NCBI RefSeq assembly: GCF_033898525.1
Contig: NZ_JAXAFJ010000007.1
Coordinates: forward strand, 1 to 64,000
Source of the DNA: Flaviflagellibacter rhizophilus
GTDB taxonomy: Bacteria; Pseudomonadota; Alphaproteobacteria; Rhizobiales; Methylopilaceae
Length of the DNA: 64,000 bases
Direction of reading: 5' to 3'
The notes beneath the pieces were generated by a model. That model was given only the letters and a program-made list of their open reading frames with translations. It made no database searches and was not told the origin of the DNA. The translations under genes were made by a program, and so were the position numbers. This document shows positions 51,516 through 61,800 of this stretch, piece after piece (the stretch's first letter is position 1; each line of letters starts with the position of its first letter).

Positions 51516-51781
51516 GCGGCCCGTGCCTCGATGGCGAGGGCGTGCACCCGCTCCTGCAATTCGGCCGCCAAAGCCGTGTTGATCGAGCGGTGTATCTCGA
51601 CACGGCTTTTCCCGGCGAAGGCCGAAGATGCGATGCGCACCCGGTAGTGCGTCTCGCCACCCGGTCGGGCGCCGCCATGGCCGGCGTGCTGATGGCTCTC
51701 GTCGATGACTTCGAGGGCGACCGGCGCGAAGGCCGCCTCAAGCTTGGCCTGGATGCGGCCGCGCATGTCCTGCTGGGTCAT
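51512..51781 (-). CDS. bolA: BolA family protein
   Basis: 89 residues with the BolA fold: LEVIDESHQHAGH near the middle supplies the histidines used with monothiol glutaredoxins for [2Fe-2S] handling; SRVEIHRSINTALAAELQERVHAL is the C-terminal helix. It is divergent from the J-domain gene and next to cobS-cobT, the usual rhizobial order. Confidence 0.93.
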   Translation of the reverse strand: MTQQDMRGRIQAKLEAAFAPVALEVIDESHQHAGHGGARPGGETHYRVRIASSAFAGKSRVEIHRSINTALAAELQERVHALAIEARAA

Positions 51782-51904
51782 GCTGATCTCCTTCGTTCGG
51801 GAGAGGCGATATAGGGGCGGGGGCCGTCAAGCCCCACCTTTCGATCTGAGACCATGGGCCGCGTTCGCTTGTCGTGAACGTGCCCTCCAACCATAATCGG
51901 ACCT

Positions 51905-52543
51905 ATGAAACTCGACTCCCCCTGGTTCGACCGCATCCGCGCCGCCCCGAAGCGCGCGGAGAAGGCTGAGAAGAAGACGGAAGTGAAGCCCGGTTGCTGC
52001 GAAGCGACCGGCTGCGAGAAGAAGGCCGGCTTCAAGGCGCCCAAGGGCCGCGATCTCGAGGGCCAGTACTGGAATTTCTGCGTGGACCATGTCCGCGAGT
52101 ACAACCAGTCGTTCAATTATTTCCGGGACATGCCGGAGGATGCGGTCGCCGCCTGGCAGAAGGACAGCCTGACCGGCCATCGACCGACCTGGACCATGGG
52201 TGTGAACAAGGCGGGAGCCAAGAAGGGCGCCCGTCCCTCCGGTGCGCATCCGCGCTACGGGGACTGGGACTTCGCGGACCCGTTCAACCTGTTCGGCGGC
52301 GCGGGAGAGCCGGCTCGGCCCGAGCCGAAGCGGCCCGAGCGCGTCCTCCGCAAGGTCGAGCGCGCGGCGTTCGAGGAAATGGGCCTTGAAGAGGCGGCGG
52401 GCGCAGACGAGATCAAGGCGCGGTTCAAGACGCTCGTGAAGCGGCTGCACCCGGATGCAAATGGCGGCGACCGTGGCACCGAGGATAAATTGCGCGCCGT
52501 GATCCAAGCCTATAATTACCTGAAACAGGCGGGCTTCTGCTAA
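51905..52543 (+). CDS. J-domain (DnaJ-like) protein
   Basis: 212 residues. The N-terminal half holds CCEATGCEKKAGFKAP, possibly a zinc site with three cysteines and another in FCVDHVREYN. The C-terminal J domain (about 155-212) has the HPD motif in LVKRLHPDANGGDRG, so it should stimulate an Hsp70. The J domain is at the C-terminus, unlike DnaJ itself. The order bolA / this gene / cobS / cobT is conserved in Rhizobiales. Confidence 0.9.
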   Translation: MKLDSPWFDRIRAAPKRAEKAEKKTEVKPGCCEATGCEKKAGFKAPKGRDLEGQYWNFCVDHVREYNQSFNYFRDMPEDAVAAWQKDSLTGHRPTWTMGVNKAGAKKGARPSGAHPRYGDWDFADPFNLFGGAGEPARPEPKRPERVLRKVERAAFEEMGLEEAAGADEIKARFKTLVKRLHPDANGGDRGTEDKLRAVIQAYNYLKQAGFC

Positions 52544-52622
52544 GTCCGCTCACGATGCGGATCCCTACTCTGCCGGGACGTGATGGCCGCGAACAAAGGG
52601 TGCTCGCGGCCGAGGAGGATGA

Positions 52623-53612
52623 ATGACGATTGCAAACGAGGCGGGCGCTGGCGTTCCCGACATCATGGTTTCGGCACGGGACGTCTTCGGGATCGACAGC
52701 GATCTCGTGGTGCCGGCCTTCTCGCAGCGCGACGACCATGTTCCCGATCTTGATTCGGACTACCTGTTCGACCGCACGACGACGCTCGCCATCCTGGCAG
52801 GTTTCGCCAAGAACCGTCGTGTGATGGTCACCGGCTATCACGGCACGGGCAAGTCCACGCATATCGAGCAGGTGGCCGCGCGCCTGAACTGGCCCTGCGT
52901 GCGCATCAACCTCGACAGCCATGTCTCGCGCATCGACCTCGTCGGCAAGGACGCCATCGTGATGCGGGACGGCGCGCAGGTCACCGAGTTCAAGGATGGC
53001 ATGCTGCCCTGGGCGCTGCAGAACAACGTGGCACTGATCTTCGACGAATATGACGCCGGCCGTGCCGACGTGATGTTCGTGATCCAGCGCGTGCTGGAAG
53101 TTTCCGGCCGGCTGACGCTTCTCGACCAGCGCCGCGTGATCCGTCCCCACCCCGCCTTCCGCCTGTTCGCGACCGCGAACACAGTGGGCCTCGGCGACAC
53201 CTCCGGCCTCTATCACGGCACGCAGCAGATCAATCAGGGCCAGATGGACCGCTGGTCCATCGTGACGACCCTGAACTACCTGCCGCATGACAAGGAAGTC
53301 GACATCGTGCTGGCGAAGTCGCCGCATTATCGCGACTCGCAGCAGGGCCGCGAAACGGTGTCGCGCATGGTCCGCCTTGCCGACCTGACGCGAAACGCGT
53401 TCATACAGGGCGACCTGTCCACGGTCATGAGCCCGCGTACGGTCATCACCTGGTCGGAGAACACCGAAATCTTCGGCGATGTCGGCTTTGCGTTCCGGAT
53501 GACGTTCCTGAACAAGTGCGACGAGTTGGAGCGCCCCCTGGTGGCCGAGCTCTACCAGCGCTGCTTCGGCAAGGAACTGGCCGAGTCCGCCCTCAACGTC
53601 GCCCTCAGCTAA
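52623..53612 (+). CDS. cobS: Cobaltochelatase subunit CobS
   Basis: An AAA+ ATPase of 329 residues, part of the CobN-CobS-CobT complex that inserts cobalt into hydrogenobyrinate a,c-diamide in aerobic cobalamin synthesis. Walker A GYHGTGKSTH (71-80), Walker B ALIFDEYDAGR, sensor FRLFATANTVG and the arginine-rich end of the AAA+ core are present. cobT follows after 18 bases; cobN is not in the window. Confidence 0.95.
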   Translation: MTIANEAGAGVPDIMVSARDVFGIDSDLVVPAFSQRDDHVPDLDSDYLFDRTTTLAILAGFAKNRRVMVTGYHGTGKSTHIEQVAARLNWPCVRINLDSHVSRIDLVGKDAIVMRDGAQVTEFKDGMLPWALQNNVALIFDEYDAGRADVMFVIQRVLEVSGRLTLLDQRRVIRPHPAFRLFATANTVGLGDTSGLYHGTQQINQGQMDRWSIVTTLNYLPHDKEVDIVLAKSPHYRDSQQGRETVSRMVRLADLTRNAFIQGDLSTVMSPRTVITWSENTEIFGDVGFAFRMTFLNKCDELERPLVAELYQRCFGKELAESALNVALS

Positions 53613-53630
53613 CCGGCAGAAACGCAGCGT

Positions 53631-55511
53631 ATGGCGTCGAACAAGGTGTCAAAGCCGGCTCGGGAAGCTCCCGTCGAGCCCCTGAAGCGCTCTGTCGCGG
53701 CAACGCTGCGGGCGATCGCGGGCGCGCCGGATCTCGAGGTGTCGTTCTCCCAGGATCGTCCCACGATCTCGGGCAAGACCGTGCGCCTCAGCGAGCCTCC
53801 GCGCCGGCTGACGCGCGAGGACGCCGGTGTCATGCGCGGTCAGGCCGACGCCATGGCGCTGCGGCTGGCCTGCCATGATCCGAAAATCCACAACCGTCTT
53901 GTGCCCAAGGGCAGCGAGGCGCGCGCGGTTTTCGACGCCGTGGAGCAGGCGCGCTGCGAATCGGTTGGTGCCTGCCGCATGGCCGGCGTGGCGGAAAACC
54001 TGACGGCCATGCTCGACGAGCGCTACAGCCGTGTCGCCTATCAGGAGTTCAAGACCCGCGAAGACGCGCCGCTGGAAGATGCGCTGGCCCTGATGGTGCG
54101 CCAGCAGCTGACCGGCATGGAGCCGCCGCAATCCGCGCGTCACATCGTGGAGTTGTGGCGGGGCTGGGTGGAGGAGCGAGCTGGCGAGAACCTCGGCGGC
54201 CTGCCCGATGTCCTGAACGATCAGAACGCTTTCGCGCGCAGCATGCGCGATCTCCTCTCGGCGCTTGAGATGGGCGACGATCTTGCCGGCGATCTCGACC
54301 AGTTCGAGGAGCCGGAGGGGGATCCCGACAGCGACAATCAGCCAGGTCAGGATGAAGGCGGCGACCGGGGCGAGCAAAGCTCCGAAGGCGAGCAGACCGC
54401 CGAAGCGGACCAGTCCGACGACGAGCCCGATTTCGGCGAGATGGAGCAGGCGGACGCGCCGTCTTCCGATCTCTCGGACGAAGCCGACGAGGACGAGGGC
54501 AGCGACAGCTCCGAGCCGCCGCGCCGTGCGCTCTCGAACAGCGAGGGCGAGAATGTCCTGCAATATCGCGCCTTCACGACGGCGCATGACGAGACGCTGA
54601 AGGCAGAGGATCTCTGCGACGCGGAAGAGCTGGCCCGCTTGCGCGGTTATCTGGACAAGCAGCTTACCAGCCTGCAGGGCGTTGTCGGACGCCTTGCCAA
54701 CAGGCTTCAGCGCCGTCTCCTTGCGCAGCAGAATCGCGCCTGGGAGTTCGACATTGAGGAAGGTGTGCTGGACCCCGCGCGGCTTTCGCGTGTGGTGACG
54801 GATCCCATGCAGCCCCTGTCGTTCATGCGCGAGCGCGACACCGACTTCCGCGATACCGTGGTGACGCTGCTGCTCGACAATTCGGGCTCCATGCGAGGAC
54901 GCCCCATCACGGTTGCGGCCACCTGCGCCGACATTCTGGCCAGGACGCTGGAGCGTTGCGGGGTCAAGGTCGAGATCCTCGGCTTCACCACGCGCGCCTG
55001 GAAGGGCGGTCAGTCGCGGGAGGCGTGGCTTCAGGCCGGAAAGCCGGTCAATCCCGGCCGCCTCAACGATCTGCGCCACATCATCTACAAATCGGCGGAC
55101 GCACCGTGGCGTCGCGCCCGCCGCAATCTCGGCCTAATGATGCGAGAAGGGCTGCTGAAGGAGAACATCGACGGCGAGGCGCTGCAATGGGCCCACAACC
55201 GGCTGCTCGGCCGGCCGGAGCAGCGCAAGATCCTCATGATGATCTCGGACGGCGCGCCGGTGGATGATTCCACCCTGTCGGTGAATCAGGGCTCCTATCT
55301 CGAAAAGCATCTGCGTGGCGTGATCGAGGAGATCGAGACCCGGTCTCCGGTCGAACTGATCGCCATCGGGATCGGGCACGACGTGACCCGCTATTACCGC
55401 CGCGCCGTGACCATCGTGGACGCCGAGGAGCTGGGCGGCGCCATGACCGAGAACTTGGCGGCCTTGTTCGACGAGGGAATGGCGTCTCGGACGCGCCGCG
55501 CCAGGCGCTGA
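53631..55511 (+). CDS. cobT: Cobaltochelatase subunit CobT
   Basis: 626 residues. An N-terminal helical region (1-215), a very acidic low-complexity linker (about 220-305, rich in Glu, Asp and Ser), and a C-terminal von Willebrand A domain with the MIDAS motif LLLDNSGSMRGRP near residue 415, followed by LMMISDGAPVDDST. It forms the chelatase activator with CobS. Its TGA overlaps the next ATG (TGATG). Confidence 0.95.
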   Translation: MASNKVSKPAREAPVEPLKRSVAATLRAIAGAPDLEVSFSQDRPTISGKTVRLSEPPRRLTREDAGVMRGQADAMALRLACHDPKIHNRLVPKGSEARAVFDAVEQARCESVGACRMAGVAENLTAMLDERYSRVAYQEFKTREDAPLEDALALMVRQQLTGMEPPQSARHIVELWRGWVEERAGENLGGLPDVLNDQNAFARSMRDLLSALEMGDDLAGDLDQFEEPEGDPDSDNQPGQDEGGDRGEQSSEGEQTAEADQSDDEPDFGEMEQADAPSSDLSDEADEDEGSDSSEPPRRALSNSEGENVLQYRAFTTAHDETLKAEDLCDAEELARLRGYLDKQLTSLQGVVGRLANRLQRRLLAQQNRAWEFDIEEGVLDPARLSRVVTDPMQPLSFMRERDTDFRDTVVTLLLDNSGSMRGRPITVAATCADILARTLERCGVKVEILGFTTRAWKGGQSREAWLQAGKPVNPGRLNDLRHIIYKSADAPWRRARRNLGLMMREGLLKENIDGEALQWAHNRLLGRPEQRKILMMISDGAPVDDSTLSVNQGSYLEKHLRGVIEEIETRSPVELIAIGIGHDVTRYYRRAVTIVDAEELGGAMTENLAALFDEGMASRTRRARR

Positions 55512-56524
55512 TGCGCCTGGCTCGTCTCGCCGGCCTCTCCTTCGCTCTCCTTACCTCCGCCGCAACAGCGGAGCCCACCGGCCTCAAGGCTGTGCCGATC
55601 ACCTCCTTCTCGCGCGTGGCGCCCGAGCAAAAGGTTTTTGGCTCACTCCGCTTCAGGGGTGGGCTTGTTCTCAGCTCCACGGCGAGCGGCTTCGGCGGCT
55701 ATTCCGGCCTGCGGATGGATGCCGACGGCTTCGGCTTCCACGCGGTGTCCGACAGGGCGCACTGGCTGACCGGACGCCTCGTCTACGAGGGGTATCGCGT
55801 CACCGGAATCGAGAGCGCGGACATCAGCCCTGTGCTCGGGCGCACAGGCGCGGCTCTCGACGGCACCCTGGACGATGATACCGAAGGGCTGGAAATCAGC
55901 GGCAGCACCGCCTGGATCGTCACCGAACGCTCCGACAACCTGCTCCGGTTCGACCTTGCCGATGGCGTTGCAGGCGCGCGCGGCGTGATGATTCCGATGC
56001 CAAAGGAGGTCTCCGGGCTGCCGAACAATGCAGCGTTGGAATCGATTGCGTTGCTCCCGCCGGGTGGACCGAACGAGGGCCAGCTTCTCGTGATTTCCGA
56101 GGAGGCATTCGCAACCGACAACCACGCCGCTTGGCTGGTGGATACTGACGGCCTTGAGCCGGCCATTCGCTTGGAGGTGCGCGCAAGGGACGGTTACGCC
56201 GTTACCGACGCGACGTTCATCCCGGGAGGCGATCTCGTGATCCTGGAGCGGCGGTTCCGCCCACCCTTGTCGCTCCACACAAGGCTGCGCCGGATTGCGC
56301 GCGCGGACATCGTCGGCGGTGCCGTTCTGGACGGCTCCCTTTTGATGGAAGCGTCCCGGTCGGAAGAGATCGACAATATGGAAGCGGTATCCGCTCACCG
56401 CGCGGCCGATGGCACGACGGTCCTGACGCTCTTGTCCGACGACAATATGAGCCTGTTTCAGCGCACCGTACTGCTGCAGTTCGGACTGGAAGATAGTACG
56501 GGAGAGGCAGGCGCCGCTCAGTGA
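55511..56524 (+). CDS. Phytase-like/esterase-like beta-propeller protein
   Basis: 337 residues with a signal peptide (MRLARLAGLSFALLTSAAT, cleavage near TAEP). The mature protein matches the esterase-like phytase family pattern: GGLVLSSTASGFGGYSGLRMDADGFGFHAVSDRA, then EGLEISGSTAWIVTERSDNLLRF, LPNNAALESIALLP and IPGGDLVILERRF. Probably periplasmic. Coupled to cobT by overlap, and its 3' end overlaps the convergent YhhQ gene by seven bases. Confidence 0.88.
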   Translation: MRLARLAGLSFALLTSAATAEPTGLKAVPITSFSRVAPEQKVFGSLRFRGGLVLSSTASGFGGYSGLRMDADGFGFHAVSDRAHWLTGRLVYEGYRVTGIESADISPVLGRTGAALDGTLDDDTEGLEISGSTAWIVTERSDNLLRFDLADGVAGARGVMIPMPKEVSGLPNNAALESIALLPPGGPNEGQLLVISEEAFATDNHAAWLVDTDGLEPAIRLEVRARDGYAVTDATFIPGGDLVILERRFRPPLSLHTRLRRIARADIVGGAVLDGSLLMEASRSEEIDNMEAVSAHRAADGTTVLTLLSDDNMSLFQRTVLLQFGLEDSTGEAGAAQ

Positions 56525-57129
56525 GTGGCGTGGGCCGTTTCCATCGGACGGATGCGGCTCATCAGCGCTCCGTAGGGCACCAGCATCAGCAGTGCCATCG
56601 AGACCTTCACCACGAAGTCGAACACGGCAAGGCCGACCCAGAGCGGGGCGATGACTTCGGCGCCGAGATGGGCGTAGGTGACGGGAGCGGACATATCGGC
56701 ATCGCCCGCAAAGGCCACCGAGAAGAAGATGGCCGTATCAATTGCCGATCCGAGCAAGCTGCCCGCCAGTGGCGCGTGCCACCAATCCTGCCGGCGAAGC
56801 CGGTTGAAGACGAAGATGTCGAGCAATTGCCCGACGAGGAACGCGGTGCCGGATGCAAGCGCGATGCGCGGCGTTGCCAACCAGAACGACAGCACCACGG
56901 CCAGGGCAAAGCCCACATAGATGACGCGGCGCGTCAGCGCCGGGCCAAAACGCCGGTTCGTCAGGTCATTGACCAGAAACGCGAGCGGGTAGGTCAGCGC
57001 GCCCCAGGTCAGGTAGTCGCGCAAGCCGAAGGCGTTGATCGGGTGCTGAACCGCAAAGTTGGACAGCACCACCACGCTGGCCATTGCCAGGACGGGAACG
57101 ATCAGCGCCTGCGAAATGCGACGATCCAT
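56518..57129 (-). CDS. Queuosine precursor transporter, YhhQ/VUT family
   Basis: 203 residues, six membrane helices. Motifs LTWGALTYPLAFLVNDLTNRRFG, ASGTAFLVGQLLDIFVFNRLR and GSLLGSAIDTAIFFSVAFAG are those of the preQ0/preQ1 (VUT) family. It imports 7-deazaguanine precursors for tRNA queuosine. The overlap with the esterase-like gene is small. It lies 14 bases downstream of rpmB. Confidence 0.92.
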   Translation of the reverse strand: MDRRISQALIVPVLAMASVVVLSNFAVQHPINAFGLRDYLTWGALTYPLAFLVNDLTNRRFGPALTRRVIYVGFALAVVLSFWLATPRIALASGTAFLVGQLLDIFVFNRLRRQDWWHAPLAGSLLGSAIDTAIFFSVAFAGDADMSAPVTYAHLGAEVIAPLWVGLAVFDFVVKVSMALLMLVPYGALMSRIRPMETAHATH

Positions 57130-57143
57130 CGAAGAATGCAGCC

Positions 57144-57452
57144 TCAGGCGGCTGCAGCTTCCTCGGCAGGCGCTTCGCCGGACTTGCGGATCTTCTTCTT
57201 GATCTCGCGGGCCTTCTGCGAAAGCTCCAGATCGGAGGACTTCAGAAGGAAGGCATCAAGGCCGCCACGATGCTCGACCGAGCGCAGAGCGTGGGTCGTG
57301 ACCCGCAGGCGCACCGACTGGCCGAGAGCCTCGGACATCAGGGTGACCTGAACGAGGTTCGGCAGGAAGCGCCGCTTGGTCTTGCGGTTGGAATGGCTGA
57401 CGAGGTTGCCCACCAGCACGGATTTACCAGTCAGTTCGCAGCGCCGCGTCAT
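57144..57452 (-). CDS. rpmB: 50S ribosomal protein L28
   Basis: 102 residues: MTRRCELTGKSVLVGNLVSHSNRKTKRRFLPNL is the L28 signature, followed by the SVRLRVTTHALRSVEHRGGLDAFL region and a basic, Ala/Glu-rich end. Slightly longer than the E. coli form, as usual in alphaproteobacteria. ATG 57452. Confidence 0.97.
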   Translation of the reverse strand: MTRRCELTGKSVLVGNLVSHSNRKTKRRFLPNLVQVTLMSEALGQSVRLRVTTHALRSVEHRGGLDAFLLKSSDLELSQKAREIKKKIRKSGEAPAEEAAAA

Positions 57453-57710
57453 CGCAGTGCTCCATCACAAAGAGATATCGGACCGAGCGCGGCAGGGCAG
57501 GGTCCTCATGGATAAAAGAGGACTCGTCCCGAGAGCCGGGGCGCTCGAAGGTGGGGGTGTATAGGCGCAGCACGCCCGGCAGGTCAAGGATATCGAGCCG
57601 TTGTGAGTCCGCGGCGCAACGCCGGGTTCTGAAACACGTGCGCGGCCCTGTACGAAGCAGCCGTGCTGCCGCATTGTCCGGTCAGCAGGTGGCCGCTGAC
57701 GGCTGACACG

Positions 57711-58568
57711 ATGACACAGATGATACCGATGTTCCGACTGCCCCGTGCCGGCGCGCTGGCGCTCGCCTTTGCGTGCGCATGGCAGCCGGCTCATGCCCTC
57801 GAGACCACCCTCACGGCGAAGTACAATGCCCGCCTGTCCTATCTGCCTATCAATTTCGCCACCGGAAAGCTGACGGCGACCCTGCCCGAGAGCGGACGCT
57901 ACTCGCTGGACTTCGGGGCGCAGGGGATCGGTTTCGCCATGAGCGGCAAGGCGGTCGGCACCGTCGTGCCCGATGGCCTCTCGCCCGTCAGCTCCGCCAT
58001 AGACACGCTGGACAGCTCCGAGAAGCGATCGATCCGCCTTGCCCTGTCGCGCGGCCGCGTGCGGCGCGACGTGGTGACACCCCCGGTGCCGTATCGCCGC
58101 GACCGCGTGCCGATCACGGACGAGCACCGCGTCAACGTCACTGACCCGATCAGCGCACTGGTCATGCCGGTGTCCGTGAAGGGAGCGCCTCTCGATGCCG
58201 GCAATTGCAGGCGCACGCTGCGGATCTTCGAGGGCACCGAGCGCTTCAACATTCAGCTGTCCTATCTCCGCACGGAGAGGGTGAAGACGCCCGTCGGCTA
58301 CGAAGGGCAGGCCATTGTGTGCCGCGCAAGCTACCGGGCCGTGGCCGGCCACCGGGCCGTGCAGGGCGTGCGGGACATGGAAGCCAACCAGACCATGGAG
58401 GCGTGGCTTGTGCCCGTGGAGGGCTCGGGCATGCTCGTGCCGTGGAAGATTTCGATGGGCACCAAGATCGGGACCATGGTCATCGAGGCATCCGAGTTCA
58501 CGGCCCGCACCGTCGGCACGGCGCAGGCGAACGTTGTCGATGGCTTCGAGCTGCGGAAGTCGCGTTAA
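57711..58568 (+). CDS. DUF3108 domain-containing protein
   Basis: 285 residues with a signal peptide (MTQMIPMFRLPRAGALALAF, cleavage near AHA-L). The mature protein begins LETTLTAKYNARLSYLPINFATGKLTA, the DUF3108 start, with YSLDFGAQGIGFAMSGKAVGTV, and two cysteines (NCRRTLRIFEG; VCRASYRAVAGH) that could form a disulfide. Periplasmic; function unknown. ATG 57711 or 57720; an upstream open frame is rejected. It lies opposite rpmB with a gap of about 260 bases that holds both promoters and no gene. Confidence 0.85.
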   Translation: MTQMIPMFRLPRAGALALAFACAWQPAHALETTLTAKYNARLSYLPINFATGKLTATLPESGRYSLDFGAQGIGFAMSGKAVGTVVPDGLSPVSSAIDTLDSSEKRSIRLALSRGRVRRDVVTPPVPYRRDRVPITDEHRVNVTDPISALVMPVSVKGAPLDAGNCRRTLRIFEGTERFNIQLSYLRTERVKTPVGYEGQAIVCRASYRAVAGHRAVQGVRDMEANQTMEAWLVPVEGSGMLVPWKISMGTKIGTMVIEASEFTARTVGTAQANVVDGFELRKSR

Positions 58569-58840
58569 CCAAACGCTCCGATCTGTCCACAAAGCGCCGC
58601 CTGTACCCGCCTATATGTGGTGTGTGTGAAGTCTGGATCTTCTACATAGGTGGTGGCGAAATCGGGAACATGATCGTTCTCCCGATTCGGACCTCTTCTG
58701 TTCGCGAAACGGGCGATCGTTAACGGCGCGCGATTCGGGCTGGATTTGTTCAGCCAACGTTCCCAAATGGTGGGTGCCGGATTGACCCGCCGGGCAAGAA
58801 CTGCCAGCGCTCTTCTCCCACAGAACGACCAGCCAGCCCC
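58569..58840 (+). other. Non-coding leader of the helicase gene
   Basis: 272 bases without a credible gene. A short inverted repeat (GGGAACATGATCGTTCTCCC around 58660-58685) is the only structure noticed. The helicase promoter should be here. Confidence 0.4.
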
Positions 58841-61800
58841 ATGCCCAACACCGCCAATCAACCCGCCGTCCGGGGACGGGGCGTCACAGCCGTGCTTGGC
58901 CCGACGAATACGGGCAAGACGCATCTGGCGATCGAGCGGATGGTTGCGCATTCGAGCGGCATCATAGGGCTGCCGCTGCGCTTGCTCGCCCGCGAGGTCT
59001 ACCAGCGCGTCGTCGAGAAGGTTGGCGTCGACAAGGTCGCGTTGATCACCGGCGAGGAGAAGATCAAGCCGAAGAACACCCATTTCTGGGTGTCCACCAT
59101 CGAAGCGATGCCGCAGGACCTGACGGTCGACTTCGTGGCGATCGACGAGGTCCAACTGGCGGCCGATCTCGACCGCGGCCACGTCTTCACGGACCGCCTG
59201 CTCAACATGCGCGGACGCGCGGAGACGCTGCTGCTGGGTGCCGCAACCATGCGACCCCTGATCGAGCAATTGCTGCCGGGCGCCACGATCACGAGCCGTC
59301 CGCGCCTGTCGACGCTGACATTTGCCGGCGAGAAGAAGATCACGCGCCTGCCACGGCGCACCGCCATCGTCGCGTTCTCCGCGTCCGAGGTTTACGCCAT
59401 CGCGGAACTGATCCGGCGCCAACGTGGCGGTGCAGCCGTCGTTCTGGGAGCCCTGTCGCCTCGCACCCGCAACGCGCAGGTGGAGCTCTACCAATCCGGC
59501 GACGTCGAATATCTCATCGCCACCGACGCCATCGGCATGGGGCTGAATCTCGATGTCGACCACATCGCCTTCGCCGGGGACCGCAAGTTCGACGGCTTCC
59601 AGTTCCGGCGCCTCAATCCCCCGGAGTTCGCGCAGATCGCGGGACGTGCGGGCCGCCACCTGACCAACGGCACTTTCGGGACGACGGGGCGATGCGACGG
59701 CTTCGAGGCCGAACTGGTGGAGCGCATCGAAAGCCACAGCTTCGAGCCGGTGCGGGTGCTGCAATGGCGCAACTCCCGGCTCGATTTCAGCTCGGTCGCG
59801 CGCTTGCAGGCCAGCCTGGCCCTGCTTCCCAGGGAAGCGGGGCTTACCAAGGCGCCAACCGGGGAAGACGTCGTCGTGCTGGAGCGAGCGATGATCGATT
59901 CCGATGTGCGAGACATGGCGGTCAGTCGCGATGCCGTGGAACGCCTGTGGGAAGTCTGCCAGGTGCCGGATTACCGCAAGGTGTCGCCGGCCGCGCATGC
60001 CGACATGGCGATCACGATCTACAGCTTCCTCATGCGTGGCGGGCGCATTCCGCAGGACTGGTTTGCCCGTCAGGTGGCGCAAAGCGACCGCACGGACGGG
60101 GACATCGATACCCTCTCGGCACGCATCGCCCACATCCGGACCTGGACCTTCGTGGCCAATCGTCCGGACTGGCTTGGCGATCCCGCGCATTGGCAGGCGC
60201 TCACGCGCGCTGTAGAGGACAAGCTTTCAGACGCGTTGCACGAGAGATTGACGCAACGCTTTGTCGACCGCCGCTCCAGCGTGCTGATGCGGCGCCTCAG
60301 GGACAAGGGCATGATCGAGGCAGAAGTAGACGCGAACGGCGACGTACTCGTCGAAGGGCAGCATGTCGGTCGCCTGTCGGCGTTCCGGTTCACTGTGGAT
60401 TCCACGGCGGAGGGCGCGGAGGGCAAGGCGGTTCGCGCCGCCGCCCAGAAGGCGCTCGCTCCCGAATACGAGCGGCGTGCGGAGAAATTGTCCGTCGCGC
60501 CGGACCAGGACATCGTGCTGTCCTCCGACGGCACGCTGCGCTGGCTTGGAGAGCCGGTCGGCAGGCTGGCGGCCAGCGACAGGGTGCTGCATCCGCGCGC
60601 ACGGCTGCTGGCGGATGACACGCTCGCGGCTCCAGACAAGGAGCGCGCAGAAAACCGGCTGCAGATGTGGGTGAACGCCTATATCCACCGGTTGCTTGGT
60701 CCGCTTCTGCAGATGGAGGCCTCGGAGAGCCTGACCGGCCTCGCGCGCGGCTTGGCCTTCCAGATCGTCGAGGCGCTTGGCGTGCTGGACCGCGCGCGCG
60801 TGTCCGACGACGTCAAGACGCTTGAGCAGGACGGGCGGGCCACACTCAGGACGCTCGGCGTGCGCTTCGGCGCGTATCACCTTTACTTGCCGGCACTGCT
60901 GAAGCCGGCGCCGCGCGCGCTTGCAGCGCAGCTTTGGGCCTTGCGCCAGCAAACCCCGCCCGAGGGACTGGACGAGGTGCCGGCGCTGGCTGCCAGCGGC
61001 CGCACGAGCTTCAAGGCCGATGCGCGGGTGCCCAAGGATCTCTATCGCGTGGTGGGCTACCGCGTCTGCCATGACCGGGCGGTCCGCGTGGACATCCTGG
61101 AACGTCTCGCCGATCTGATCCGGCCTGCCATCGCATACCGGCCGGGTGTCACGTCCGGCGACGCGCCTGCCGGTGCTGCCGAAGGCAACGGTTTCACGGT
61201 GACGGTGGCGATGACGTCCCTGACCGGCTGCTCCGGCGAGGACTTCGCGGCGATCTTGCGCTCGCTGGGTTACCGGATGGAGCGCAAGGCTGCGCCGGTG
61301 GTCAGCGATCCTGTTCTGGCCACCCCGGTTGAAGAAGCGGCTCCGGCTTCAACGGAAGCGTCCGCTGACATCGACCCGATGCTGGATGGCAGCAGCGAGA
61401 TCCTTGCCGATGGGGCTTCTGCGGCGGAGCAGTCTCCGGCGGAGGAAGCGCTTCCGGCTGCTGACGAGGCTTCGACGCCCGACGCGGATGTCGATCCGCA
61501 ACTCGACGCATCGAGCGAGATCCTTGCAGAGGCTGTCGGCACGGGTTCGGACGAAGAAGAGCCCACGAACGCAAGCGATGCCCTTGCTGGTATTCCTGAA
61601 AGCGCAGGCGCCGGTACGGAAGCCGATCCGCTGGCCGAGGACAATGACGCCGGGCGGCTGCTTGCTGCGGCTGCGGCGTCTCCCGAGACCGTCGAGCCCG
61701 CCGATCCTATCGCTACTGCGGACGGCGAACCGGCCATGATCGAGATCTGGCGGCCGGGGCGCTCCGAGCACCGCCGCCCCGATCCGCGCCGCGAGCAGGG

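Noticed and set aside
53649..55079. 476-codon minus-strand frame opposite cobT
   Set aside because: Shadow of cobT; no coherent domain, and the opposite strand has clear VWA and acidic-linker features.
58565..60190. 541-codon minus-strand frame opposite the helicase gene
   Set aside because: Antisense to conserved helicase motifs; no ribosome site and no domain.
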